A DNA stretch of 64,000 nt from CAZLFQ01 sp964625465 (GCA_964625465.1 CAZVFD010000002.1:65750-129749), one strand, 5' to 3'. Counted from the first letter of the stretch, positions 36,908 through 47,173 are shown. Made by a program: numbers and translations. The notes: generated from the sequence alone by a model not told the origin.

Positions 36908-37696
36908 TTGGCCAGTCAAGTTATTGAAATAGATAAAGTTGTTAAGGTCGCACGAGATGCTGGCGATATAATAATGAAGTATTATGATCAGTCGAATTTA
37001 GACGTAGAGCAAAAAGACGATAAATCTCCAGTCACAATTGCTGATAAAAAGTCGAGTGAATTTATTGAGAAAGAGCTATATAAAATTCATAAAAATATTG
37101 TCTGCATAACAGAAGAAGCAGATCCGAAGTATAATACAAATTTATTGTTAAATAATAAGTCATATTGGTTAGTTGATCCAATTGATGGAACATGGTCATT
37201 TATTCGTAAAAGAGGTGTCTTTACAGTGAATATTGGCTTTGTAAAAAATGGCCAACCAATTTTTGGAGTAATTCATTCCCCTCTGGATGGGAATACTTAT
37301 TATAATATACCGCAGGAGGGCTCTTTTAAAACTGACGGTGTGCAGACAAACCAAATATTTACTAAATTTTCTAAAAAGAATGCGTATGACTTTTTGGTTT
37401 CTCATCAAAATATCAATCAAAAAACTTCTGATTTCATTAATACATATCCAGTAAAAACAATTACGCCAATACCTAGCTCTATTAAGCTGTGTATGCTGGC
37501 GGAAGGAAATGGCGACATATATCCGCGTTTTAAACCAACTTATATTTGGGATACAGCCGCGGGACATGCGATACTTAAGGAAGTCGGTGGAGAGGTTTAT
37601 AATACAAAGAATCAACCATTAACTTACGCAACTCAACTTGAGAATCCAAGTTTTATTGCAGTTGCTGCATCTGAAATTAGTATCAATGAAGTATGA
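36908..37696 (+). CDS. cysQ: Inositol monophosphatase family protein, CysQ-like
   Basis: The 262-residue protein carries the metal-binding motifs of the IMPase superfamily: ITEEAD (about 67), WLVDPIDGT (about 92), and IWDTAAGHAILKEVGG near the C-terminus. The VRKRGVFTVNIGFV pattern is close to CysQ, which hydrolyses 3'-phosphoadenosine 5'-phosphate. A stop codon lies three codons upstream in frame, so the start must be the TTG at 36908 or a rarer ATT; I chose TTG. Its stop overlaps the next start as ATGA. Confidence 0.8.
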   Translation: MASQVIEIDKVVKVARDAGDIIMKYYDQSNLDVEQKDDKSPVTIADKKSSEFIEKELYKIHKNIVCITEEADPKYNTNLLLNNKSYWLVDPIDGTWSFIRKRGVFTVNIGFVKNGQPIFGVIHSPLDGNTYYNIPQEGSFKTDGVQTNQIFTKFSKKNAYDFLVSHQNINQKTSDFINTYPVKTITPIPSSIKLCMLAEGNGDIYPRFKPTYIWDTAAGHAILKEVGGEVYNTKNQPLTYATQLENPSFIAVAASEISINEV

Positions 37697-39657
37697 AAAA
37701 AAATTTCCTACCTGATCCAGATGTAAGCAGTGATAGCGATTATGCTGATATTAGTCTTGATACGGCTAATTCATCTACAAGTTATAAAAAACCAGAGTTT
37801 GTAGAGCAGTGGCAAGCTTCGTTATTAGGTGTGAATGATGAAACTGATTCGTTTAAATCTTTATTCCCTAATGCTGGAAGTCGAGGGTTCCCTGATGCAT
37901 TTAAGAAAATTCTTGGCAACAAGCAGCCAACTTTAGGACTAATACTTGATAAAAGAGATGAATCTGCTGCCGAAGAAAAAAAACGCAAGAAGCTTGAAGA
38001 GTTAAATAGTATACAAAGATTTGTAGCGCAGTGTTTAGCAAGCAAACAAGGAAGCTTCAGTCTCAGAATGTATGTTTATTATATAGTGGGTGCGGTTTTA
38101 CCTTCTATAGCTGCAATGCCAATATTCCCTTCAGAAGAAGATGAGAATTTCACTCCAGTCCAGAAAATACTTTTTCAATATAATATATTATTTACTAATA
38201 TTTTATTTGTCGCCTCTACAATTCTAACTCGGATTTTTGTAGCGCGTGCTGGAAGGATTGGAGAGAGTGTAGATAGGCTTAATAAGACATATGAAGATCT
38301 AGATCTGTACTTAAAAGAATGTTGTCACATAAATGTTGTAGATTACGAAAATGTTGAAAAATACATTGTAAGAGAAGATTTGCAGAAGATAAATTATATC
38401 ATAGCGAATGCATGGTATGCATTCGGTATTAGCGCTAAGGTGAGGGATTGGGAAGCTATTAATAAATACAGGATTGCAGAGGCTTCCGCCAATATGAAAC
38501 GAGCGCTGATTGCATATTTGATTAGTGCAAGAAAATCCAAGTATAAAGGAGAGCTATTCTCAGATGAGTTTATTTTAAAGATTTCAAGTGAATTCAGCTC
38601 CATACTATTCACCTCCTATGAGGAGCAAAATTGGCTACAAAAAATTACAAGCTTCCATATGGCCTGGCATTTAAGTTTTTTTAAAATGCCAAGTTTTTTA
38701 GATTTTTCGCGTGGCATCTCAAAAATAGCTACTCTTGTAAATCATTGGAAAACATTTGCTGCAAATCAGGAAGAAAAAAACGATCAGTTTATACTGAACT
38801 TTGCTGGTATGAACCAAATGTATATGAAATTTTCTACTTTTAGATCGTTTTATGAAGTTGATGGAAATTCTGAGGCAACCAGATTATTAAAATCTGTTGG
38901 GGAATCAATAGCAAAACGGGTTGGAAAAAAAACTGCTTGGTATTACACCATTTCATTAGGTGTGGTAAGTTCATTGTTGGGAGGGTTACCTTTACTAACA
39001 TCCTTGTATCAAAGACAGGATTTATTTGGTGTAGCCTTCTATTTTGTAGCGCCAATAGCTTTCGTATTATTTTTAGTGTGTGAAAAGATGAACGTAAAAA
39101 TTCAAAATTCTGAGCAAAAATATAAAGATCTGTATGAGGAGTATGAGAAGAGATTACGCGAATTGGTAGATAATAATAAAGTTAATGTGACTGAATTTGA
39201 AGCTGATACATTGAAACAAGACAAGATAGAAGATAACGAATCATTTAAATCATCGCAAAAAATTATAGCAAATACTCTGCTCAAAATTAATCTAAATCAG
39301 TATTCAGAGAAAGAAAGAGTTCTGATTACAGTGACATTGTTTAACTCATTTTCTGACTTTTTGTTAGCTGGAAATGCATTGCCTGACACAGATAAAACCG
39401 GGATTTTAAGCGCGCGATTAGCTGATTATATACAATCACACACTTCATATAATTTAATTGGTAGCTTATACCGTGCATCGCCAGCACGCTCGCACTTAAA
39501 GGGGAATCTTAAACCAGACACTATTCAAAGTATAATCAAAGAGGTCGGACGGTGCTCTATTCAGGAGTTATCTAGTTGTCAAGCTAGAACCTCTTCTTAT
39601 GCCGATTATGTTATGATAAGAAACGCGGCTTATGAAGGAGCCGTATCATATGTCTAG
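37693..39657 (+). CDS. Large hypothetical membrane protein
   Basis: The 654-residue protein is not recognised. The first ~110 residues are acidic and probably disordered. Four hydrophobic segments stand out in two pairs: about 130-145 and 155-180 (IVGAVLPSIAAMPIFP, NILFTNILFVASTIL), and about 415-435 and 445-460 (YYTISLGVVSSLLGGLPLL, VAFYFVAPIAFVLFLVCE). The region between them is helical and charged, and a coiled coil (about 470-520) follows the last pair. It is coupled to the cysQ-like gene by ATGA. Its size and soluble domains suggest a membrane-anchored scaffold, but there is no evidence for a specific role. Confidence 0.6.
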   Translation: MKKNFLPDPDVSSDSDYADISLDTANSSTSYKKPEFVEQWQASLLGVNDETDSFKSLFPNAGSRGFPDAFKKILGNKQPTLGLILDKRDESAAEEKKRKKLEELNSIQRFVAQCLASKQGSFSLRMYVYYIVGAVLPSIAAMPIFPSEEDENFTPVQKILFQYNILFTNILFVASTILTRIFVARAGRIGESVDRLNKTYEDLDLYLKECCHINVVDYENVEKYIVREDLQKINYIIANAWYAFGISAKVRDWEAINKYRIAEASANMKRALIAYLISARKSKYKGELFSDEFILKISSEFSSILFTSYEEQNWLQKITSFHMAWHLSFFKMPSFLDFSRGISKIATLVNHWKTFAANQEEKNDQFILNFAGMNQMYMKFSTFRSFYEVDGNSEATRLLKSVGESIAKRVGKKTAWYYTISLGVVSSLLGGLPLLTSLYQRQDLFGVAFYFVAPIAFVLFLVCEKMNVKIQNSEQKYKDLYEEYEKRLRELVDNNKVNVTEFEADTLKQDKIEDNESFKSSQKIIANTLLKINLNQYSEKERVLITVTLFNSFSDFLLAGNALPDTDKTGILSARLADYIQSHTSYNLIGSLYRASPARSHLKGNLKPDTIQSIIKEVGRCSIQELSSCQARTSSYADYVMIRNAAYEGAVSYV

Positions 39658-39660
39658 AGT

Positions 39661-40737
39661 TTACTCAGACATAATATTGGAAGGTAGTTGGGCGATCTTT
39701 GCTTCATTTTTATGAATGATTTTAAGCAATTTTAGTAAAATTTCTTGTTTCAACTTATAGAAATCTTCAGTTTCAACAATCTTGGTGAATGCCATTAATG
39801 TAATATTTAATGATGTAGTGGAAACATCATTAAGGTTTATAATCACGGGCAGAGTTGAATCTATTGCTTTGTGACTTCTCAGCATTTTTTCAGCTTCCTT
39901 TGATATGTTTGTTATGACTTCATAATCTTCATGTCTTAGGCCCACAGTTTCCATAATTCTGCGATGTGACATCCTTGATGGGTTTTCTATAGATATTGTG
40001 TTGAAAACTGAATTTGGAACATAAAGAGGACGTTTATCTAATGTTCTAATCATGGTGGCACGGAAGCTTATATTCTCAACGTATCCCTCGATTTCTTTGT
40101 CTGGAGAGCGTATCCAATCGCCTACCTTAAAAGGTTTATCCATGTAAATCATTACTGCGCCAAAAAAATTAGCCAAGAAGTCTTTTGCAGCAAAGCCAGC
40201 TGCAATACCACCACCACCAACGAATGCAAGTACAGCACCGACGCTGAACCCCATCGATTGCATGGTTGCAAGGCCAGTTAAGACAAGCAAGGTGATATTC
40301 ATCACTTTGCTTAATGCGCCAATTGTTGTTGGGTCAAGTTTGCTTTTTCTGGTTTTAAAACGTGTCAGCCAAAATTTTTCAATCTGCTTAATCAATCCAA
40401 AGAAGAACCAAGAAATTGCTAGAATAATAACAATGCTTCTGCCTGATTTAATAAGACCAATACTCTCAAATTTTAATATTGAGACGGCGTGCTCAATTAT
40501 GAATATAATTGCTGTCATCCAAATTAAAAGTAGTAGAGGTTTGCGCACAGCTTCTATCAATGCATCGTCCCAGAAATAATCTGTTGTGGCGAACCTATTA
40601 ATTAATTTTTTACACAGCCAATTTACAAATACTGTTAAAAACATAGTAATTAATAGCAGTATCGACACCTCTAGGCCAATATCTAGATATTCGTGTTTTG
40701 CCAAGTATTCTGAATGTATTAGGCTACTGATTCTCAT
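39661..40737 (-). CDS. MscS-family mechanosensitive ion channel
   Basis: The 358-residue protein has about four N-terminal membrane segments and the MscS core: the pore helix GAVLAFVGGGGIAAGFAAKDFLANFFGAVMIYMDKPFKVGD, rich in Gly and Ala, then the beta domain GYVENISFRATMIRTLDKRPLYVPNSVF. MscS channels open on membrane tension and release solutes during osmotic downshock. The gene overlaps the dsbA-like gene upstream by four bases (ATGA), so they are cotranscribed. It converges with the large membrane protein gene. Confidence 0.9.
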   Translation of the reverse strand: MRISSLIHSEYLAKHEYLDIGLEVSILLLITMFLTVFVNWLCKKLINRFATTDYFWDDALIEAVRKPLLLLIWMTAIIFIIEHAVSILKFESIGLIKSGRSIVIILAISWFFFGLIKQIEKFWLTRFKTRKSKLDPTTIGALSKVMNITLLVLTGLATMQSMGFSVGAVLAFVGGGGIAAGFAAKDFLANFFGAVMIYMDKPFKVGDWIRSPDKEIEGYVENISFRATMIRTLDKRPLYVPNSVFNTISIENPSRMSHRRIMETVGLRHEDYEVITNISKEAEKMLRSHKAIDSTLPVIINLNDVSTTSLNITLMAFTKIVETEDFYKLKQEILLKLLKIIHKNEAKIAQLPSNIMSE

Positions 40738-41417
40738 TTTTTAATTTCGCTAAGTTTTTTCTCTATAATCTGCTCATAAAAGCTATAAGGCTTTGCTCCT
40801 GAGAATCTCTCCCCATTTATAAAGAATGTAGGTGTTTGGTCTATTTCAAGGGAGTTATTTGCTTTCATAGCGCGCGCTAGAATGAAGTCTTCAAGTTTTT
40901 TGTCATTGGTGCACTCTTTATATTTTTCATCAGTTAATCCACCAAGTTTGGCAATTTTTTCTAGAGGGTACATATACTCTCTTGTGAATGCCCACATGTC
41001 TTGCCATTCAAATAATGTGCTAACAAAATCAAAATATCTATCATTCCCACCACAATGTGCAATTTTTGCTGCTAATAGCGCTGCTGAATTTAAGGGGAAA
41101 TCTCTTAGTACATACTTAACTTTGCCATTCAATATGTATTTTGATTTTATGTGTTTATAAACATCCTTGTGAAAATGCCCGCAATGTGGACAGCTCAAAG
41201 AAGAGTATTCTATTATTGTAATAGGTGCTTTTGGATCGCCCATCACAACATCATCAGCTTGAATTTCTAGAATTCGAGGATCGTTTATCTTTGGAATCTC
41301 TCCACTTGCTGCTGAATTTGGAACTTTCGTTGCGTCAACTAATGCTGCTTCACCAGCGTTAGAGCTTAAAGGTATTATAATGAACAAAGCTACTGCTAGC
41401 TTCAAAAAATTGGTCAT
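40734..41417 (-). CDS. DsbA-family thiol:disulfide oxidoreductase
   Basis: The 227-residue protein has a signal peptide (about 1-21, FLKLAVALFIIIPLSSNA), the thioredoxin-fold active site CPHC in SLSCPHCGHFH, and the cis-proline loop QTPTFFING. It is a periplasmic protein that probably introduces or shuffles disulfides, similar to the Com1/DsbA proteins of Rickettsiales and Coxiella. It precedes the MscS gene with a four-base overlap. Oxidase versus isomerase activity cannot be told from the sequence. Confidence 0.85.
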   Translation of the reverse strand: MTNFLKLAVALFIIIPLSSNAGEAALVDATKVPNSAASGEIPKINDPRILEIQADDVVMGDPKAPITIIEYSSLSCPHCGHFHKDVYKHIKSKYILNGKVKYVLRDFPLNSAALLAAKIAHCGGNDRYFDFVSTLFEWQDMWAFTREYMYPLEKIAKLGGLTDEKYKECTNDKKLEDFILARAMKANNSLEIDQTPTFFINGERFSGAKPYSFYEQIIEKKLSEIKK

Positions 41418-41462
41418 AACTTGATCCTAAATTATCTAGTATAAATCTAGACTCCAAAATCA

Positions 41463-42080
41463 TTAAAAACAAGATTTTAGTAATTTTTTAAAAGCTTTAA
41501 TTCGGTGGTGACCAACTTTATCTCTTTCTTTTTGAGACATTAATCCAAAGCTTTTTTTAGCTCCCTTAGGCACGAATATTGGTTGGAATCCAAAACCAGG
41601 GGCATCTCTTAATTCAAAGTTCAAATTTCCCTCAATCACACCTTCAAAGGTTTCTAGGTGGCCATCTTCAGGCCAATATAATGATAATGCACAAACGCAA
41701 TGTGCCTCAGGAAGTTTGTCATTACAGCCAACTAGTTTCAGTTCTCTTTGGATTCTTGTCATGGCTGTCTTGAAGTCTTTATTTGGCCCAGCCCACATTG
41801 CAGTATGTACACCAGGTAAGCCACCCAGAGCATCGATACAAACTCCTGTATCATCTGCTAGAGCTGGGAGTTTTGATTTCTCGCCGTAGTATCTAGCCTT
41901 AAGTTCGGCGTTACCAATGAAAGTTTTTTCTGTTTCATCAGGTTCGCTTATGCCTAGTTCTTTAGGTGTTACAAGCTCAATATCAAGCTTGTTAGCTTCA
42001 AAATAGTAAGTCAGTTCAACAATCTTATCTTTATTGTTCGAAGCAATTAATAGTTTTTTGCCTTTAAATTTTCTAGCCAT
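41463..42080 (-). CDS. rdgB: dITP/XTP pyrophosphatase (RdgB/HAM1)
   Basis: The 205-residue protein has the HAM1 N-terminal motif LLIASNNKDKIVEL and the substrate loop ALADDTGVCIDALGGLPGVHTAMWAG, with FGFQPIFVPKG near the C-terminus. It hydrolyses non-canonical purine triphosphates (dITP, XTP) to keep them out of DNA. Its divergent neighbour is gpmI, 87 bp away. Confidence 0.95.
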   Translation of the reverse strand: MARKFKGKKLLIASNNKDKIVELTYYFEANKLDIELVTPKELGISEPDETEKTFIGNAELKARYYGEKSKLPALADDTGVCIDALGGLPGVHTAMWAGPNKDFKTAMTRIQRELKLVGCNDKLPEAHCVCALSLYWPEDGHLETFEGVIEGNLNFELRDAPGFGFQPIFVPKGAKKSFGLMSQKERDKVGHHRIKAFKKLLKSCF

Positions 42081-42167
42081 GATCTACACATATTTCGGAG
42101 TTGGCATTATAGACAAAAAACTGTATCTATCAAGTATGTGTTGTTTATAAATTTTTTGTAGAGATAT

Positions 42168-43667
42168 ATGTCATTTGTATTATGTATTTTAGATGGTTGG
42201 GGATATAGCGAAAAAAAAGAGTATAATGCTATAGCTAAAGCGTACACTCCAAACTACGACTTCTTGCTTAAAAACCATCCGCATACATTGTTAGAGTGTT
42301 TTGGTGAATCTGTAGGATTGCCAGAAGGGCAAATGGGAAATTCTGAAGTTGGACACATAACTATTGGGGCAGGGCGAATAGTGTATCAAGACTTACCCAA
42401 AATTTCTAAATCAATAGAGAGTGGTGAGTTTGCAAAAAAACAAGGTATTAAAGATGTCATTAGAAGCTTGCAAAATAATGGTGGGATCTGCCATATAATT
42501 GGCTTGATATCAGATGGTGGTGTGCATTCCCATATTGACCATATCATAGCTCTAAATCAGATTATGTCGTCACAAAAAGTTCCTGTTAAGCTGCATGCTG
42601 TTGCTGATGGAAGAGATGTTGCACCACAATCTGTGATTAAATATTTAGAAAAATTACATGCTGCCAAAGTAGATATTGCCTCACTAATGGGGCGGTTCTA
42701 CTGTATGGATCGCGATAAACGTTGGGATAGAACTCAGAAAGCCTATGATGCAATTGTAAATGGTGAGGCACCAAAATATTCAGATATAATTTCAGCAGTT
42801 ACGGAATCTTATAATAATGATGTTGATGATGAATTTATTAAGCCGATAGTTGCAGATGGATATTCAGGTGTTAAAAGTGGTGATGCAATAATAATCGCTA
42901 ATTTTAGAGCTGATAGAGTAAGGCAAATATCTCACGCCTTATGCGATATAAAATTTGAAGAATTTAAAACACGTAGTTTAGAATTATCTCATGTAATTTC
43001 AATGACGGAATACTCAGAAGTATTGGCAAAAATGATGCAGCCACTATTTGTCAATGAAACTCCTAAAAATACTTTGGGTGAAGTGATTTCGTCTTTAGGA
43101 ATGAAGCAGTTGCGTGCCGCTGAGACAGAGAAATACGCTCATGTTACTTATTTCTTTAATGGTGGGAGAGAACAGCCATTTGAAGGAGAAGATAGAATTC
43201 TTGTTCCATCTCCCAAGGTTGCAACTTATGACTTGCAGCCTGAGATGTCTGCCCAAGAATTGACTGATAAGCTTGTAGAAGCGATTCGTAGCAAGAAGTA
43301 CAATTTTATTTGTATAAATTTTGCTAATCCAGATATGGTTGGGCATAGTGGGAATATCGAATCGACTATACTGGCAATAAATAAAGTGGATGAGTGTTTG
43401 GGGCGTATTACCAATGCTGTGCAGGAGATTAGTGGCGAGATGTTAGTTACTGCTGATCATGGAAATGCAGAAGAGATGATGGATGAAGTAAATCATCAGC
43501 CTTTGACATCTCATACTTTAAATAAAGTTCCACTAATTTATTTTGGGAGTAAAAAACTTTCTCTAAACAATGGTGGGTTGTCGAATGTTGCTCCTTCAAT
43601 CCTCGAATTAATGGGCATTAAAAAGCCAGCAGAGATGAATGCGCGAAGCTTAGTACAAACTCGGTAA
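42168..43667 (+). CDS. gpmI: Phosphoglycerate mutase, cofactor-independent
   Basis: The 499-residue enzyme interconverts 3- and 2-phosphoglycerate using Mn ions. It shows the alkaline-phosphatase fold motifs: CILDGWGYSEKKEYNAI, the catalytic Ser59 in GQMGNSEVGH, the phosphotransferase segment AVADGRDVAPQS, and the metal ligands in FANPDMVGHSGN and VTADHGNAEEM. The length fits the family (about 510). No other glycolysis gene is adjacent. Confidence 0.96.
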   Translation: MSFVLCILDGWGYSEKKEYNAIAKAYTPNYDFLLKNHPHTLLECFGESVGLPEGQMGNSEVGHITIGAGRIVYQDLPKISKSIESGEFAKKQGIKDVIRSLQNNGGICHIIGLISDGGVHSHIDHIIALNQIMSSQKVPVKLHAVADGRDVAPQSVIKYLEKLHAAKVDIASLMGRFYCMDRDKRWDRTQKAYDAIVNGEAPKYSDIISAVTESYNNDVDDEFIKPIVADGYSGVKSGDAIIIANFRADRVRQISHALCDIKFEEFKTRSLELSHVISMTEYSEVLAKMMQPLFVNETPKNTLGEVISSLGMKQLRAAETEKYAHVTYFFNGGREQPFEGEDRILVPSPKVATYDLQPEMSAQELTDKLVEAIRSKKYNFICINFANPDMVGHSGNIESTILAINKVDECLGRITNAVQEISGEMLVTADHGNAEEMMDEVNHQPLTSHTLNKVPLIYFGSKKLSLNNGGLSNVAPSILELMGIKKPAEMNARSLVQTR

Positions 43668-43734
43668 GACTACTAAATTCGTTGAAACAAAGCCTAAAAT
43701 GGGTTAAACCTTTAGCAGGAACAAGGAGATATGT

Positions 43735-45273
43735 ATGGAAAATGCAGTGAGAATACCTGAGTTAATTGAATCAAAAAGAAAAGCTGCGAAGTTTGGTGGG
43801 GGGCAAGAAAGAATCGATAAGCAACACGAGAAAGGCAAACTTACAGCTCGTGAAAGGATAGATGTGCTGTTAGATCCTGATTCGTTTGAAGAAATAGGGA
43901 TGTTTGTTGAACACCGTTGCACAAATTTTGGAATGGATAAAAGCCATAATCCTGGTGATGGTTTGGTTGCGGGATATGGTACTATAAATGGGCGTGTTGT
44001 AATGGTTTATAGCCAAGATTTTACTGTGCTTGGTGGAACATTAAGTGAGATGAATGCAAAAAAGATTTGTCAATTGCAAGATGCCGCACTAAGAATGGGG
44101 GCGCCGATTATTGGCATAAATGACTCGGGTGGAGCAAGAATTCAAGAAGGTGTGGACTCTTTAAGTGGTTATGGAGAGATATTTCAACGTAATGTTGATC
44201 TCTCGGGAGTAGTGCCACAAATATCATTGATTATGGGGCCTTGTGCAGGTGGTGCTGTTTATTCACCAGCATTAACTGATTTTACATTTATGGTTGCAGG
44301 GTCTTCGTATATGTATGTAACAGGCCCTGACGTAGTTAAGACCGTTACGCATGAAGAGGTGACTCATGAGAAATTGGGTGGTGCATCGGTGCATGGTACG
44401 AAGAATGGTGTGTGTGATGGAGTTTTTGAAAATGATATTGATATGCTCCAACAAATGCGCAGACTATTTAATTTCCTTCCTTCATGTAATAAGGGAGGAG
44501 TGCCTGTAAGGCCAACATTAGATCCAGCTGATAGGGTTGAGATGTCTTTGGAGACATTGATTCCAGAGAATCCAAACAAGCCATATAGTATGAGAGTGCT
44601 CATCGAAAAGATAATTGATGAAGGGGACTTCTTTGAAATAAAGCCAGATTATGCCAAAAATATAATTACTGGTTTTGCACGGCTTGAGGGTCGTACGATC
44701 GGAATAGTTGCGAACCAGCCGATGCATTTAGCTGGTTGTCTAGACATTAATGCTTCTGTTAAAGCGGCAAGATTTATAAGATTCTGTGATGCATTTAATA
44801 TTCCTATTCTAACTCTGGTAGATGTACCGGGGTTCTTACCTGGTGTTGATCAGGAGCATAATGGAATAATAAAACACGGAGCAAAACTATTATATGCGTA
44901 TGCCGAATCGACTGTTCCTAAAATTACTTTGATTGTGAGAAAGGCATATGGTGGTGCTTACATTGTTATGAATTCAAAGCACTTGAAAGGAGATCTAAAC
45001 TATTCTTGGGCCAACGCTGAGATCGCAGTGATGGGTGCGAAGGGTGCTGTGGCTATTTTGCATCGTGATGCAAAAGATGAGGAGGTTATGAAAAAGAAGC
45101 TTTCTGAATATCAAGAAAAATTTGCTAACCCTTTATTCGCCGCATCGCGTGGATATATTGACGATATAATTAGGCCGTATAATACTAGATGGAAGTTATG
45201 TAAGGCATTCGCTATTTTAGAGAAAAAAGCGGTACAGAAACCTTGGAAAAAACACGATAATTTGCCACTATAG
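43735..45273 (+). CDS. pccB: Propionyl-CoA carboxylase beta subunit
   Basis: The 512-residue carboxyltransferase has the two crotonase-like halves, with GVDSLSGYGEIFQRNVDLSG and MGPCAGGAVYSPALTDF in the first, and LVDVPGFLPGVDQEHNGIIKHGAKLLYAYAE in the second. With a biotin-carrying alpha subunit it makes methylmalonyl-CoA from propionyl-CoA. The alpha subunit gene is not in the window. A strong AAGGAG ribosome-binding site precedes the ATG. The radC gene begins one base after its stop. Confidence 0.94.
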   Translation: MENAVRIPELIESKRKAAKFGGGQERIDKQHEKGKLTARERIDVLLDPDSFEEIGMFVEHRCTNFGMDKSHNPGDGLVAGYGTINGRVVMVYSQDFTVLGGTLSEMNAKKICQLQDAALRMGAPIIGINDSGGARIQEGVDSLSGYGEIFQRNVDLSGVVPQISLIMGPCAGGAVYSPALTDFTFMVAGSSYMYVTGPDVVKTVTHEEVTHEKLGGASVHGTKNGVCDGVFENDIDMLQQMRRLFNFLPSCNKGGVPVRPTLDPADRVEMSLETLIPENPNKPYSMRVLIEKIIDEGDFFEIKPDYAKNIITGFARLEGRTIGIVANQPMHLAGCLDINASVKAARFIRFCDAFNIPILTLVDVPGFLPGVDQEHNGIIKHGAKLLYAYAESTVPKITLIVRKAYGGAYIVMNSKHLKGDLNYSWANAEIAVMGAKGAVAILHRDAKDEEVMKKKLSEYQEKFANPLFAASRGYIDDIIRPYNTRWKLCKAFAILEKKAVQKPWKKHDNLPL

Positions 45274-45274
45274 A

Positions 45275-45955
45275 ATGGTAGAAAAAAATCTGAAACTAGG
45301 GCATCGAAAAAGACTTAAGGAGAAATTCTTAAAAGTTCCAATTCGCAGTCTTGCCGACTATGAGATTTTAGAATTGGTTTTATTTGATGTTTTTGCGCGT
45401 TGCGATACCAGAGAAATGGCAAAACTCTTGATAAATAAATTTGGCTCTGTGGCTGGTGTTTTAAATGCTGAGCCAATTGAGCTTAAGCAAATTGAAGGGA
45501 TAGGCGACAATGCGGTATTTCATCTGAAATTATTGTTAGATTTGTTCTCAAGGCTTTACATGCCAGTTTCTGAAGATAAGCCAGTATTAAGTAATTGGCA
45601 TAGTGTTATTAACTACTGTAATTTAACTATGGGTTTTAGAAAAACTGAATGTTTTCGAGTGCTTTATCTTAACAAAAAAAATATGCTGATCTCGGATGAA
45701 TTATCAGAAGGTGGAACCGTAGACAAAGTTCAAATTTATCCTAGAGAAATTGCCAAAAGAGCTATTGAGCATTCAGCATCTGCTATAATTTTAGTTCACA
45801 ATCATCCAAGCAGTGAAGCTAAGCCGTCTGCTGAAGATATTGAGATGACAAAATCTATTGCAAATGCGCTCTCACCACTCTCCATAAAGGTCCACGATCA
45901 TTTAATCGTCGCCAATAATAACCACTACTCGTTTAGAGCAAGCGGTTTGTTGTAG
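45275..45955 (+). CDS. radC: RadC family JAMM-domain protein
   Basis: The 226-residue protein has an N-terminal helix-hairpin-helix segment (LKQIEGIGDNAVFHLKLL) and a C-terminal MPN+/JAMM domain with the metal motif HNHPSSEAKPSAED. RadC proteins were first linked to DNA repair, but their true activity is unsettled. It starts one base after pccB and so is likely cotranscribed with it. It converges with recA, 19 bp away. Confidence 0.93.
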   Translation: MVEKNLKLGHRKRLKEKFLKVPIRSLADYEILELVLFDVFARCDTREMAKLLINKFGSVAGVLNAEPIELKQIEGIGDNAVFHLKLLLDLFSRLYMPVSEDKPVLSNWHSVINYCNLTMGFRKTECFRVLYLNKKNMLISDELSEGGTVDKVQIYPREIAKRAIEHSASAIILVHNHPSSEAKPSAEDIEMTKSIANALSPLSIKVHDHLIVANNNHYSFRASGLL

Positions 45956-45974
45956 TGAGTCAGAGAATACTGGC

Positions 45975-47036
45975 TTAAAAATTAGCGGCTTCTGCATTAT
46001 CGTTGCTTGAAGATTCAGATGAAGGACTCTCAGCTAACTTCTCGGCAATTTTAGCATGGTTACTGCGAATCTTTTGTTCAATTTCTTCAGCTATCTTTGG
46101 ATGATCTTTTAGGTATTGCTTAACATTCTCGCGACCTTGACCAATACGCTCGCCATTATATGCAAACCATGAACCAGACTTTTCAATTATTTCAGCTTTT
46201 ACGCCTAAATCGATTATTTCACCAATCTTAGAAATACCTTCCCCGTATATGATGTCAAAATCAACAGTTTTGAATGGAGGGGAAACTTTGTTTTTAACAA
46301 CTTTTACACGTGTTTGGTTACCAATAATTTCTTCTTTATCTTTCAGTGCGCCAACTCTTCTTATATCTAATCTTACAGAGCAGTAAAACTTAAGAGCGTT
46401 ACCACCAGTTGTAGTTTCTGGGTTGCCAAACATAACGCCAATTTTCATCCTGATTTGGTTGATGAAAATTAGAATTGCTTTTGATTTAGATATAGATGCT
46501 GTCAATTTGCGAAGAGCTTGGCTCATTAAGCGAGCTTGTAAGCCCATATGACTATCGCCCATCTCGCCTTCAATTTCTGCCTTAGGTACGAGTGCTGCAA
46601 CGCTGTCTACAATTACCAAGTCAACTGCACCTGAGCGTACTAATGTGTCGGCAATTTCCAAAGCTTGCTCTGCGTTATCAGGTTGAGATAAAATCAAATC
46701 TTCGATTTTTATACCAAGTTTTTTTGCGTAAATTGGATCTAAAGCATGTTCTGCATCGATGAATGCGCAAACGCCACCAGCTTTTTGTGCTTCGGCAATA
46801 GCATGCAATGTTAATGTTGTTTTACCAGAGCTTTCAGGACCATAGATTTCAATTATTCTGCCTCTAGGAAGTCCACCAACTCCTAATGCCATGTCTAAGC
46901 TAAGTGAGCCAGTAGATATAACTTCTATCTTATCTTGCGATTCCTTTTGGCCAAGCTTCATTATAGAACCTTTGCCGTACTCTTTTTCAATTTGGCTTAA
47001 TGCTGATTGTAACGCTTTTAATTTTTCACTAGACAT
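45975..47036 (-). CDS. recA: Recombinase RecA
   Basis: The 353-residue protein contains Walker A GPESSGKTT, Walker B LVIVDSVAAL, loop L1 (EGEMGDSHMGLQARLMSQAL) and L2 with NQIRMKIGVMFGNPETTTGGNALKFY. It forms filaments on single-stranded DNA for homologous recombination and repair. The C-terminal tail is Ser/Asn-rich and acidic. It lies alone on the minus strand, divergent from the TMEM43-like gene. Confidence 0.98.
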   Translation of the reverse strand: MSSEKLKALQSALSQIEKEYGKGSIMKLGQKESQDKIEVISTGSLSLDMALGVGGLPRGRIIEIYGPESSGKTTLTLHAIAEAQKAGGVCAFIDAEHALDPIYAKKLGIKIEDLILSQPDNAEQALEIADTLVRSGAVDLVIVDSVAALVPKAEIEGEMGDSHMGLQARLMSQALRKLTASISKSKAILIFINQIRMKIGVMFGNPETTTGGNALKFYCSVRLDIRRVGALKDKEEIIGNQTRVKVVKNKVSPPFKTVDFDIIYGEGISKIGEIIDLGVKAEIIEKSGSWFAYNGERIGQGRENVKQYLKDHPKIAEEIEQKIRSNHAKIAEKLAESPSSESSSNDNAEAANF

Positions 47037-47173
47037 GATCTACCTTGTATTTTTTACTAGCCTGCATTTTGGAGTAAACAAAACTTATTGCAAGTGATTT
47101 TTATTTAAACTTATTTCCACCTCAAGTATTTTATATTGAGTTGGTCATAGTTCGTTGATAGTCTTATATTATA

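Noticed and set aside
41436..41452. Small palindrome TCTAG/CTAGA between dsbA-like and rdgB as a terminator
   Set aside because: The stem is only five base pairs and has no T run, so it is not supportable.
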